Assembly: GCA_951812615.1 (NCBI GenBank)
Contig: CATOSU010000002.1
Location: forward strand, 62,001-126,000
Source of the DNA: an uncultured Paracoccaceae bacterium
GTDB lineage: Bacteria > Pseudomonadota > Alphaproteobacteria > Rhodobacterales > Rhodobacteraceae
Length of the DNA stretch: 64,000 nucleotides
Reading direction: 5' to 3'
Shown: in pieces, positions 36,027 to 44,508 of the stretch
Numbering within the stretch: the stretch's first letter is position 1
Layout of the letters: every line of letters starts with the position of its first letter
Position numbers and translations under genes: made by a program
The notes under the pieces: model-generated
What the model was told of the DNA's origin: nothing
Seen by the model: the letters and a program-made list of their open reading frames with translations, nothing else
The model's database searches: none

Positions 36027-38051
36027 ATGCGAACGACTTACTTTGACGCGAAAAAAAATCTGAAGGCGCATGGCCCCGCCAGCGGGCCGGAGAAATTTCA
36101 ACGCGCCACGACCAGCGCCTGGGAAAAATACATCGAGCGCGGGCAGGCCGACGACGAAATCGAACAATTGGTGCGATCCGAGATTTTGGAGTCGTGGGTC
36201 CGCTGCACCGATTCAGGCATTAGTGCCCTTGCCGTTGCCACGCCGCAAAAGGTTGACCGGGAAAACGTCTATGAATTGCGGCAGAATAACCGGGCGCTCT
36301 GTCAGGCAGCGCGCGCCGCGTTCGGACGCTTGGCGCCGCATCTGACAGAATCCGGTGCAATTCTTATATTGACGGACGAAACCGGCACCATCATCGACGC
36401 CACCGGCGATCCTCAGACATTGGAAACCGGGCGGGAAATCCAGCTGGAAATCGGCGGTGTCTGGGACGAGGCCGTTATCGGAACAAATGGGATCGGGACC
36501 GCGCTGCGGACCGGGAAGCCGACCTATGTTCATGCCAGCGAACATTTCTGTCAGGGCATACAATCCTGGACATGCGCCGGTGTTCCGGTTTTCGACCCGC
36601 TCGACCGATCCATCATTGGCGTGGTCGATCTGTCGGGGCCCCCTGACATTTTCCAGCCGCATAATGTCGCTCTGGTCGTCGCGGCGGCGCGCGAGATTGA
36701 AATTGCGCTGGCGGAACACCAACGCGAAGAGCGCACGAAACTGTTGGAAGCATACATCGATCTGCCCAAGGCACATGACAGTGACGAAGCGGTCGTATTG
36801 CTGAACGGCTCGGGCCGGATTGTGTTTAGCCGGAATACCGAAAAAGCCGCGGGTCAAGACAGGAACAACCTGCCCATCGGACGGCAATTGCTGAAACTCA
36901 ACCCAAACATGACCGACGGTGACCTCGCCGCGGCTTTGCCGTCCAATCTGACCGCCAAGGCAATCGATATCCTGAAATCCGGGAACGAAGTTCAGGGGGC
37001 TGCGCTGATTTTGCCGGGCGGCACCAATCACTTTGCCCGGCCAAAACCCAAGGGCCTGACCATCGAGCCCCGGGCAGGCGTTCAGGAAGACGAAATCACC
37101 ATTGTCGGCGAATGTCCGAAAATGCTGGAAGCCATCGAATTTGCACGCCGGGCCGCCGTGGCAAATGTTACGGTTCTGGTTCAGGGTGAAACCGGGGTTG
37201 GAAAAGAGCTGTTTGCGCGGCTGATCCACAACCAGAACACCAAGGAAAACTCGCCCTACATTGCGGTGAACTGTGCGGCAATTTCGCCCGAACTCGTCGG
37301 CGGTGAATTGTTCGGCCATGTTGCCGGCGCCTTTACCGGTGCGCTGCGCGAGGGAAAAGCCGGCAAGTTCGAGCAAGCCAATGGCGGTGTCTTATGCCTG
37401 GATGAAATCGGCGACATGCCGCCCGAGTTGCAGACTTACCTGCTTCGGACGCTGGAACAACGCGCGGTCTATCGGATCGGTTGCGACAAACGCCGACCGA
37501 TCGATGTTCAATTGGTTGCCATGACCAACCGGAACCTGCGCCAGGATATCGAGGCTGGCCGTTTCCGGCGCGACCTGTTCTACCGCATCGGCACAATCGT
37601 CATTGACGTGCCGCCTCTCCGGGTTCGCGGCCGCGATATCGACCTGCTGGTCGAACATTTCAATCACGCGGCGTCGACAAAGTTTGAACGCGGGTTGCTG
37701 AAGTTTTCGCCCGAAGCCATGGCCGCCTTGCGAAACTACCGCTGGCCTGGAAATGTGCGGGAACTCAGAAACACGGTCGAGCGTCTTTGCCTATTGCACA
37801 CAGGTGGTGTTGTTACGGTCAGCGATCTGCCCAACGAAATCTCGGAACCTGAAACAGTCGATTTTCTGACCGGGGGTCCGCTGGGTGCCACATCCGGCTC
37901 GCTCGATCTGGACGGCGTCGAATCCATCGCAATTCAACGCGCCATCGATCAGGAAAACGGAAACCTGACTAAAGTTGCACAGTCGCTGGGGATATCGCGC
38001 CCGACGTTGTATCGCAAAATACGTCAATACAATCTTAACCGCGGCAAGTAG
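36027..38051 (+). CDS. Sigma-54-dependent transcriptional activator, AcoR/MimR type
   Basis: A 674-residue enhancer-binding protein. Residues about 85-240 form a GAF-like sensor (GVWDEAVIGTNGIGTAL). The AAA+ domain has Walker A GETGVGKE at 387-394, the sigma-54-contact loop GAFTGA at 434-439 and Walker B GGVLCLDEIGD near 453-463. The Fis-type C-terminal helix-turn-helix is KVAQSLGISRPTLYRKIRQ. It is convergent with the monooxygenase operon, as MimR-type regulators sit near mim/prm genes in mycobacteria and relatives. It probably activates that operon on sensing substrate or product, by binding the TGTAACA repeats ahead of prmA. Confidence 0.92.
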   Translation: MRTTYFDAKKNLKAHGPASGPEKFQRATTSAWEKYIERGQADDEIEQLVRSEILESWVRCTDSGISALAVATPQKVDRENVYELRQNNRALCQAARAAFGRLAPHLTESGAILILTDETGTIIDATGDPQTLETGREIQLEIGGVWDEAVIGTNGIGTALRTGKPTYVHASEHFCQGIQSWTCAGVPVFDPLDRSIIGVVDLSGPPDIFQPHNVALVVAAAREIEIALAEHQREERTKLLEAYIDLPKAHDSDEAVVLLNGSGRIVFSRNTEKAAGQDRNNLPIGRQLLKLNPNMTDGDLAAALPSNLTAKAIDILKSGNEVQGAALILPGGTNHFARPKPKGLTIEPRAGVQEDEITIVGECPKMLEAIEFARRAAVANVTVLVQGETGVGKELFARLIHNQNTKENSPYIAVNCAAISPELVGGELFGHVAGAFTGALREGKAGKFEQANGGVLCLDEIGDMPPELQTYLLRTLEQRAVYRIGCDKRRPIDVQLVAMTNRNLRQDIEAGRFRRDLFYRIGTIVIDVPPLRVRGRDIDLLVEHFNHAASTKFERGLLKFSPEAMAALRNYRWPGNVRELRNTVERLCLLHTGGVVTVSDLPNEISEPETVDFLTGGPLGATSGSLDLDGVESIAIQRAIDQENGNLTKVAQSLGISRPTLYRKIRQYNLNRGK

Positions 38052-38060
38052 ACCAAAAAA

Positions 38061-38087
38061 GTGGCGGCAGATCGTGTCTGCCGCCAC
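38061..38087 (-). terminator. Rho-independent terminator of the minus-strand monooxygenase operon
   Basis: A perfect 11-bp stem, GTGGCGGCAGA at 38061-38071 and its complement at 38077-38087, with loop TCGTG. On the minus strand it is followed by TTTTTT (38055-38060), a textbook terminator for the operon ending at adh. It also lies ten bases after the activator stop on the plus strand. Confidence 0.85.
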
Positions 38088-38198
38088 CTGGTTGGGCTAA
38101 GGATGTCGGGGAGGGACAGCGAACCATCAGCCCATTCGCAAATCGTCATCTTCCTTCAACAGATCCGGAAACGTTGGGCACTTCAAATCCAGATCCTT

Positions 38199-38230
38199 CG
38201 ACAGGCCGGTCTTTCAGGCCCGGCCTGTCG
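38199..38230. terminator. Second strong hairpin between adh and the activator gene
   Basis: A perfect 11-bp inverted repeat, CGACAGGCCGG at 38199-38209 and CCGGCCTGTCG at 38220-38230, with a 10-base loop, 20 bases after the adh stop. It has no T-tract. It may stabilise the 3' end of the operon mRNA or act as a first stop. Confidence 0.7.
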
Positions 38231-38250
38231 AGTATTAGGCTTGATGACGA

Positions 38251-39294
38251 TCAGGGAACGATAACCCCGCGGCCGGTGAAGCGGCGGTTTTTGAAGTCGT
38301 CGATGGCCTGGTTGATATTTGCCAGCGAGTATTCTGTCTGGTGCATCTTGACCAAACCGTCAGCATTCATTTCCATCAGCTCGACCAATTCGGTGTAGTC
38401 GCCCACTAGGCTGCCACCGATCTTGATCTCGTTGGCCACCAGATCCAGCGTTGGCACCTCGACGGTTCCGCCATAGCCCACCATGATCAGTTCGCCGCCC
38501 TGCCGCAGAAGTTTCCAGCAGACATTCTCGGTGCCATGTTCGCCGACGAAATCGATCGCCACATGGGCACCGCCGCCGGTCAGATCCTTGACCTCGTCAA
38601 TCAGATTGTCACCGCCATCGAGAACAATGTCGGCACCCAGCTCCTTGGCCAGCACCTGTGCCGCCGGTTCACGGTCAACCGCGATCACCCGCGCGCCGCA
38701 GGAATGCTTGAGAACCTGAAGCGCGATATGGCCCAGCCCACCAATTCCCAAAAGCAGGACATAGCCGCCGGGATTGACCAGTTTCGCGGCTTTCTTGGCG
38801 GCGCGATACGCGGTGATGCCCGCATCAGCCATCGGCGCAACTTCCAACGGCGTGACATTGGTGTTGAGCTTGATAACCGAACTTTCGTTCGTGATGAAAT
38901 ACTCGGCAAAACCACCATCCAGGCCAAGGCCCGGAAACAGGCCGTGATCGCAATACATGTCATGGCCGTAGCGGCAGTTCAGGCAAATACCGCAGCTGCG
39001 ATGCGGATGGCAGATGACCGCGTCCCCCGGTTTGACCGAAGTGACATTGCTACCCACATCCTCAACCCAGCCTGCGTTTTCGTGCCCCATCACATACGGC
39101 AACAGGGCGCCTTCGACATCCATGATATCCTTCCAGACACCCTCGATGATATGAAGGTCGGTCCGGCAGAGCCCGGCCGCCCCGACTTTGACAATCACCT
39201 CGTCCGGTGAATTGATCGTTGGCGCCTTGACGTCTTCGATCTTCAGCTGAACATTCATTGCCGGATCGTATTCGTATAACCGTGCGGCTTTCAT
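38251..39294 (-). CDS. Zinc-dependent alcohol dehydrogenase (last gene of the monooxygenase operon)
   Basis: A 347-residue medium-chain dehydrogenase. Catalytic zinc ligands are Cys43 (GLCRTD) and the GHENAGWVEDVG glutamate/histidine region; the structural zinc site is CGICLNCRYGHDMYC. The NAD motif is GIGGLGHIALQ, followed by AVDREP, whose Asp favours NAD. Its place at the end of a prmABCD-type operon matches actinobacterial propane/acetone monooxygenase clusters, where it oxidises the alcohol formed. Confidence 0.92.
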   Translation of the reverse strand: MKAARLYEYDPAMNVQLKIEDVKAPTINSPDEVIVKVGAAGLCRTDLHIIEGVWKDIMDVEGALLPYVMGHENAGWVEDVGSNVTSVKPGDAVICHPHRSCGICLNCRYGHDMYCDHGLFPGLGLDGGFAEYFITNESSVIKLNTNVTPLEVAPMADAGITAYRAAKKAAKLVNPGGYVLLLGIGGLGHIALQVLKHSCGARVIAVDREPAAQVLAKELGADIVLDGGDNLIDEVKDLTGGGAHVAIDFVGEHGTENVCWKLLRQGGELIMVGYGGTVEVPTLDLVANEIKIGGSLVGDYTELVELMEMNADGLVKMHQTEYSLANINQAIDDFKNRRFTGRGVIVP

Positions 39295-39360
39295 CTCTTC
39301 GCTCCTATTCCTGTTATTGTCCGGTTTCTTGCCGGCATCACCGGCGACCCGGGGTTCTCG

Positions 39361-40998
39361 TTACGGTCGCCCCAACAGCTCAGCACCCCCGCCGAGGGCA
39401 GGCCCCGCGGTCGGATCGGCTTCTCCTTCGGACAGGTCTCCGACAAGGGTTTCGGTGGTCAGGATCAGCGTCGCCACAGAGGTTGCGTTCACCAGTGCGC
39501 TGGCCGTCACGCGCGCCGGATCAATGATCCCGGCCTGGAACATATCTTTGAAATCGCCTCCCGAAGCGTCGTACCCATAGCCGTCCTGGGCCGAAATCAC
39601 CGAGGCAACGACCGCACAGGGATCAGCACCAGCATTGCTGGCGATCCGCTCGACCGGCCGGGTCAGGACCGAACGGACGAGATCGACGCCCTTGCAAACA
39701 TCGCCCTCATTTTCGGACACAAGATCATCCAGAACCGCGCCGATCTGCGCCAAGGCCGTGCCGCCTCCGGCAACCACACCGTCCTCGGCCGCCGCCTGAA
39801 CCGCACAAAGCGCGTCCTCGATCAGCTGGATCTTGCGTTTTTGCTCAACCGGCGTGAAGCCGCCCGCGTAAATCACCGCCGTTCCACCAGACAGTTTGGA
39901 GATCCGTTCGCGCAGTTTGTCCTGTTCGATATTGGGCGGGGCAACGTCGTGTTGGCGCTGCACCTGATCCCGGCGCGCCTTGATCATGGCAGGATCGCCT
40001 TCGCCCCGAATAACTCTTGTCAGGGATGAACTGACCTTGACCTTCTGTGCTCCGCCAAGCTGATCGAGCGTCACGTTTTCAACCTTCTTGCCAAGGTCGC
40101 GGGCCAGAACCTCGCCGCCCGTCAGGATCGCCAGATCGTCCATCATTGCCGCGCGCCAATGGCCGTATTCCGGCGGATGCACGATCAGGTATTTGCCGGC
40201 ACCGCCGGCATCCATCAGTGAAATCACCACTTCGGGGGCAATCTCTTCGGCGACGATCAAGAGCGGGCGACCTTGCTTGTCCGCGATATCGCAGGCAGTG
40301 CGAAGGAGCCCGGGCTGAAGGATTTTCTGGTCGGTCATCAGGATCAGCGGGTTGTCGAGCACGGCCTCCATATTGTCCTGATCGGTGACCATGTGGTGCG
40401 AGATGTATCCGCGGTCGAACGACATGCCTTCGACAACTTCAAGCGTTGTGTCGATCGTCACGGAGAAATCGGCAGCAATCACCCCATCCTTGCCGACGCG
40501 GCTGTAGGCTTCGGCGACCAGGGAACCCAGTTCGGCATCGGTGGCAGACACACGTGCGACAGCCGCCAGATAATCGGGGTTGTCATCACAGGACCGGGCC
40601 GATTCATCCAATCCCGCGATGATCTTTTCAACAGCAAGCTCGATACCCTTGCACAGGTCGACCGGTTTGACGCCCTTTTCCGTGATCTTCACGCCCTGCT
40701 GGATCAGGGCATTGGCCAATACGATCGCCGTCGTGGTGCCGTCGCCGGCAACCTCGTTGGTCTGCATCGACACCTCGCGCACGACTTGTGCGCCCATGTT
40801 CTCAAACCGGTCCGGCAACTCGATTTCCGATGCAATCGAAACACCGTCACGTGTGACAAGCGGTGTTCCGACCGGGCGATCGATCATGGCGTTCAGCCCT
40901 TTGGGTCCCAGCGTCGGTTCCACCGCCGCCGCGAGTTTCGACACGCCTCGTGCCAGTGCCTGCCGTGCAGTTCCGTTATGTGTAAGAAGCTTGGCCAT
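39361..40998 (-). CDS. GroEL-like chaperonin dedicated to the monooxygenase (MimG-like)
   Basis: A 545-residue HSP60 homologue. Mycobacterial MimG is needed for productive folding of the hydroxylase large subunit, and the same role is inferred here. The ATG at 40998 begins MAKLLTHNGTARQALARGV; ATP-binding motifs are TLGPKGLNAM and AGDGTTTAIVLA. The C-terminus ends GGGAELLGRP and lacks the GGM-repeat tail of housekeeping GroEL. No groES gene is adjacent. Its divergence from housekeeping GroEL and its place in the operon argue for specialisation. Confidence 0.92.
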   Translation of the reverse strand: MAKLLTHNGTARQALARGVSKLAAAVEPTLGPKGLNAMIDRPVGTPLVTRDGVSIASEIELPDRFENMGAQVVREVSMQTNEVAGDGTTTAIVLANALIQQGVKITEKGVKPVDLCKGIELAVEKIIAGLDESARSCDDNPDYLAAVARVSATDAELGSLVAEAYSRVGKDGVIAADFSVTIDTTLEVVEGMSFDRGYISHHMVTDQDNMEAVLDNPLILMTDQKILQPGLLRTACDIADKQGRPLLIVAEEIAPEVVISLMDAGGAGKYLIVHPPEYGHWRAAMMDDLAILTGGEVLARDLGKKVENVTLDQLGGAQKVKVSSSLTRVIRGEGDPAMIKARRDQVQRQHDVAPPNIEQDKLRERISKLSGGTAVIYAGGFTPVEQKRKIQLIEDALCAVQAAAEDGVVAGGGTALAQIGAVLDDLVSENEGDVCKGVDLVRSVLTRPVERIASNAGADPCAVVASVISAQDGYGYDASGGDFKDMFQAGIIDPARVTASALVNATSVATLILTTETLVGDLSEGEADPTAGPALGGGAELLGRP

Positions 40999-41071
40999 GT
41001 TAATCTCCCTGCCTGGGCCCGTGGCCCCAGTTGTTTCGTGCTGCTGTGTCTGACGCGTCTTAGCTGTGAGG

Positions 41072-41887
41072 TTACGTGGGTGCGGCCGGTTCTCTGCCGG
41101 CATCGCGGGGCGGTACCCGGTTCTGGATAAAGTCGACCAGCGTCGGCCCGTCGGGCCCGATTTCGACTTCCTTGTATCGGGTTGACTGAAGACCCCGGCA
41201 AAGCGCACCGTTGAATTCCATGTTGATCCGAACCCCGCGCAGTTGGGCGAGATAGTCGCGCAAGCCTGCCTTGGTCAGGCGGTTACCCTCCCAGGTCACA
41301 AACGCCGGATCTCCGGGCAACGTCGCCAACCCGCGGGACATCAAAAGCGATCTATACCTGGGTTTCTGCTTGGCCTCTTCGAGGTTGGAAAAATGAACCT
41401 CATCGAAGGTCTCAAGCGTCATGTTCACGATGCTCTCGCCGGAATACCCCTTGGACTCCAGACCCAGAAGAACGGTCTCTTGACGTCGAACAAACGCCTT
41501 TTCCAGAAATTTCAGGCGCACAGCGTCAAGACTCTCGCCGTCGCAATACTCCGCGAAAACGCTGGAAAAATCGCGACTGCCATTCACGCCTTCGTTCACG
41601 CGGTCGACAAAACAGTGATCGTTCAGCGTAACTTTGACGTCGTCAACCCAAGGCAGCGCGGCAATCGCAATGCGAATGTCGAAGGCCATGAGAAAGGCGA
41701 AATTCGGTGAACACCAGTAGGTAGGAAGCCGAAACTCGACTTCCACCTTTCTTTTCTGCGGATCGACCGAAATGTCCTCGATAAAGCCCATGTCTGTCAC
41801 GGGCTCATCGAGTTCGGGGTCCGTGACATGCTCAAGGCATTCCCAGACCTCGTTCGCCAATTCGGTTTCCTGAAACGACAGGAACAT
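41072..41887 (-). CDS. DUF59/MIP18-like protein of the monooxygenase operon
   Basis: A 271-residue protein whose N-terminal ~110 residues match the DUF59 (Fe-S assembly, SufT/MIP18) domain: ECLEHVTDPELDEPVTDMGF and a Cys in RLPTYWCSPNFAF. The C-terminal part is specific to propane/acetone monooxygenase clusters and I recognise no other domain in it. A role in metal or Fe-S loading of the hydroxylase or reductase is plausible. It starts four bases after the amidohydrolase stop, so the two are probably co-translated. Confidence 0.82.
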   Translation of the reverse strand: MFLSFQETELANEVWECLEHVTDPELDEPVTDMGFIEDISVDPQKRKVEVEFRLPTYWCSPNFAFLMAFDIRIAIAALPWVDDVKVTLNDHCFVDRVNEGVNGSRDFSSVFAEYCDGESLDAVRLKFLEKAFVRRQETVLLGLESKGYSGESIVNMTLETFDEVHFSNLEEAKQKPRYRSLLMSRGLATLPGDPAFVTWEGNRLTKAGLRDYLAQLRGVRINMEFNGALCRGLQSTRYKEVEIGPDGPTLVDFIQNRVPPRDAGREPAAPT

Positions 41888-41891
41888 CGGA

Positions 41892-42914
41892 CTATTCCGC
41901 CGCGATCTGAACGGGAGCAGCGTTCAGTTTCTCTTTCATCGCTTCGACGTCGATGTTGTACAATTTCGCCGCGTTCAGACCCAGGATCTTTTCCTTGATC
42001 TCGTCAGTCAGCTCCACGCCACGCTCCTGGGCGATGTCATCGGGGATCTGGTAGTCCCAGAATTTTTCGACCAGCCACTGCGGCGTCCAGATAGCATAGT
42101 CCGATCCGAACAGGATCTTCTCTTCGCCGATCCAGAAAAGCAGCTCTGCGATCACTTCGCCGAAATAGCGCGGACGCGTGTGAATGAACGGCAGGGCAAC
42201 GGCCAGACCGGCATAAACGTTGGTTTCCTGCGTCGCGATCCAGCAGAAATCGTCGAGACGCGGCAATCCGCAGTGTTCGATGATCCAGTTCAGGTTTTGG
42301 AAATCGGTGGCTGCATAGTCCACGTCGTGAACGTCAAAGGCATCCTTGCTCAGCGGAATGATCGTCGGGCCTTTGTGAACATGGACGTTCCTGATGCCCA
42401 GCTTATCGCAAAGCTCGAAGCACTTATAGGCCGCCGGGTCATTCAGCGCCCAACCCTTGCTTTCGCCGTTCCATTCAGCGGTGTACATCTTCACACCCTG
42501 AATATCGAATTCCTCTTTCATGTAATGGATGTATTCCAACGCTTTTTCACCATCGCGCGGATCGAACGATCCGTTAACGATGAAACGTTCGGGATGGCGG
42601 GCCGCCATCGACGTGCTGCGCTCGATGCTGGAAAAGCCGTTCTTGTAGAAGTCCCGCAAATAGGTCGACTGGATGATCGCAATATCGTCCGGGCCATCGA
42701 TGAACAGATCGCGATAGACATCGTCTTCGGAGTACTTCTCGAAACGGCTCTTTTCCCAAAGCTGCTCGGGCGGGCTCAGGTTGGTGTGATAGGCATAAAA
42801 GCAATCGATGAATTGCTTGCCATGAACGTTGCTTTGGTTTTCCGGGCTTCCGTCCCAAAAATGCGTATGGCCATCGACCACGAAAATCTCTTTGCCATCT
42901 TTCGTCTTGTACAT
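41892..42914 (-). CDS. Amidohydrolase-family protein of the monooxygenase operon
   Basis: A 340-residue TIM-barrel amidohydrolase-2 type protein. Metal-site motifs are VDGHTHFWDG at the N-terminus, NVHVHKGP in the middle, IIEHCGLPRLDDFCW and LFGSDYAIW with the catalytic Asp. A homologue is regularly present in prm/mim clusters of actinobacteria, but its reaction there is not established. It lies between the coupling-protein and DUF59 genes. A hairpin at 42966-42986 precedes it. Confidence 0.85.
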   Translation of the reverse strand: MYKTKDGKEIFVVDGHTHFWDGSPENQSNVHGKQFIDCFYAYHTNLSPPEQLWEKSRFEKYSEDDVYRDLFIDGPDDIAIIQSTYLRDFYKNGFSSIERSTSMAARHPERFIVNGSFDPRDGEKALEYIHYMKEEFDIQGVKMYTAEWNGESKGWALNDPAAYKCFELCDKLGIRNVHVHKGPTIIPLSKDAFDVHDVDYAATDFQNLNWIIEHCGLPRLDDFCWIATQETNVYAGLAVALPFIHTRPRYFGEVIAELLFWIGEEKILFGSDYAIWTPQWLVEKFWDYQIPDDIAQERGVELTDEIKEKILGLNAAKLYNIDVEAMKEKLNAAPVQIAAE

Positions 42915-42965
42915 TGTGTTCCTCCTATTGGTGCACGAGGTTTAGGGACATTGGAGAGATTGGAG

Positions 42966-42986
42966 CGCCCGGGATTGCCCCGGGCG
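42966..42986 (-). other. Intercistronic hairpin between prmD and the amidohydrolase gene
   Basis: A perfect 8-bp GC stem, CGCCCGGG at 42966-42973 and CCCGGGCG at 42979-42986, with a 5-base loop, in the 87-base gap between the two genes. No T-tract follows, so mRNA protection or partial attenuation is more likely than full termination. Confidence 0.65.
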
Positions 42987-43001
42987 AGACCGGTGCGTCG
43001 G

Positions 43002-43373
43002 CTACTCGATGTATTCGAAGACGTCGTCCATGTTGCCGAACAGAACGACCGTGTTGTCATCGACCCGAACCATTCGCCCATAATGGGTGGACGTGTTCAC
43101 TTCGAAGGTTTCCGCAGTCATTTCGCGGCCCAGGAATTCGCTGATCTCATCCATTTTGAAGGTCAGCTTGCCATTGCCGTCGATCCGGATCGTCGCCGGG
43201 TTATGGGTAACGGTCACCGTTGGGTCTTCGTTCATGAACTCCGCAATGGCGCGTGCCTCTACCGAGTCGTTCATGGTCACACCGCACTGGTGCGAGATGG
43301 TTTGCTTGAACTCAATATCCTTCATGGATTTGAAGATATTGCCGTGCGTGGCGTCACGTGCTGTTGATGACAT
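43002..43373 (-). CDS. prmD: Propane/acetone monooxygenase coupling (effector) protein
   Basis: A 123-residue MmoB/DmpM-family protein that binds the hydroxylase and tunes electron transfer and oxygen activation. It has no cofactor. Family features include the CGVTMNDSVEARAIAEFM helix, TVTVTHNPATIRIDGNGKL and the C-terminal VLFGNMDDVFEYIE. The length is typical. It starts 18 bases after the small-subunit stop in the usual prmA-B-C-D order. Confidence 0.92.
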   Translation of the reverse strand: MSSTARDATHGNIFKSMKDIEFKQTISHQCGVTMNDSVEARAIAEFMNEDPTVTVTHNPATIRIDGNGKLTFKMDEISEFLGREMTAETFEVNTSTHYGRMVRVDDNTVVLFGNMDDVFEYIE

Positions 43374-43391
43374 TGACTTTGCTCCCTTGGA

Positions 43392-44456
43392 TTAGCGGCT
43401 CAGACCGAGTTCGGTCATGATTTGGCCAATGCGCTCTTGCGACACGGCTTTGACATCTTCGAACGAAACGGGTTTCGAGTGCGGTTGCGACCAGATCGGC
43501 TGAAGCGCCTTCGCGGCCTTATCAGCCAGGTCGCCGTGCTTCTTGATCCACGTTTGGAACAGCGCCTTGTTGTGCGCACCGTGCTCTTCGTCGTTGGCGA
43601 GCAGGTAGAACAGGTCAATGGTGTTCGCCAGGTTGCGCTCGTAATCCGCCTCAGCAGCGGAAATCACGGGCGGTGTGATGAAGTCATTGTTGGCGGCCGC
43701 CGCCTGCATGAAGAACCCGGAACGAACCAGTTCACCGACAAGTGGCTCGAAGATCAGGTTGATGGCAAAATACTGCTCCAGGTAGTCTTCCGAACCCATG
43801 ATCGTTTCAATGGCTTCGCGGCAGGGCTGCCAGATCGGATCTTCCAGCCAGGCTTTTTTACCCAGTTCGTCATCCCATCCCTCGATATCCATGCCAATCT
43901 CGGCCAGATACAGGGTGATGTCCTGCGTGAGACGCATTTTGTAGGACGAGTTGGTCAACGTCGCGTTGTTGATCATCTGGGTGTAGCCGTAGCGCTGGGC
44001 CTGCATCAGCGATGTGCCCATGCCGAACTCGGCGTGTTTCCAGGCACCGAGATGCACTTGCAGGATGCGGTTCCAGGTCTTGTCGAACGTGGCGTGTGCG
44101 CCGGCCTTGCGGGCGTTGTCGATAACCGATTTCACCATCGAGCAGATCTTGGACTGACGCTGATAGTGGGTGCGCTCCCATTCCTGATCTGGTGCACGGA
44201 AAGCGTGCCAGTTCGAACTCAGGACATTGGTGTAATCTTTCTGATATGCACCGCCGCCTTTGCCGCCTTCGAACTCGATGATCCAGTTCTGGATCAGATA
44301 CCGTTCAGGATCTGGCTGCACGTCAACCGTGACGTCCTCGTAATGGGTGGCACGTTTGCCGCGCGGTTCAAAGTAATTGTATTTGCGGCTGGTGGATCCG
44401 ACGAAAGTCGCTGCGCCCGCAGCGCCGGAACCGACAGAACTTGATGTAGCTACCAT
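43392..44456 (-). CDS. prmC: Propane/acetone monooxygenase hydroxylase small (beta) subunit
   Basis: A 354-residue ferritin-like subunit without the di-iron ligands, which packs against PrmA to form the hydroxylase. Visible marks are FVGSTSRKYNYFEPRGKRAT and YEDVTVDVQPDPERYLIQNW at the N-terminus, and AEFGMGTSLMQAQRYGYT in the middle. The order and spacing relative to prmB and prmD match actinobacterial prm/mim clusters. The last residues (LGLSR) precede prmD by 18 bases. Confidence 0.92.
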   Translation of the reverse strand: MVATSSSVGSGAAGAATFVGSTSRKYNYFEPRGKRATHYEDVTVDVQPDPERYLIQNWIIEFEGGKGGGAYQKDYTNVLSSNWHAFRAPDQEWERTHYQRQSKICSMVKSVIDNARKAGAHATFDKTWNRILQVHLGAWKHAEFGMGTSLMQAQRYGYTQMINNATLTNSSYKMRLTQDITLYLAEIGMDIEGWDDELGKKAWLEDPIWQPCREAIETIMGSEDYLEQYFAINLIFEPLVGELVRSGFFMQAAAANNDFITPPVISAAEADYERNLANTIDLFYLLANDEEHGAHNKALFQTWIKKHGDLADKAAKALQPIWSQPHSKPVSFEDVKAVSQERIGQIMTELGLSR

Positions 44457-44508
44457 TGTAGCCTCCCTTGGTTGGTTTCATTCACATGACTAGCGATCAG
44501 CCCAGGCA

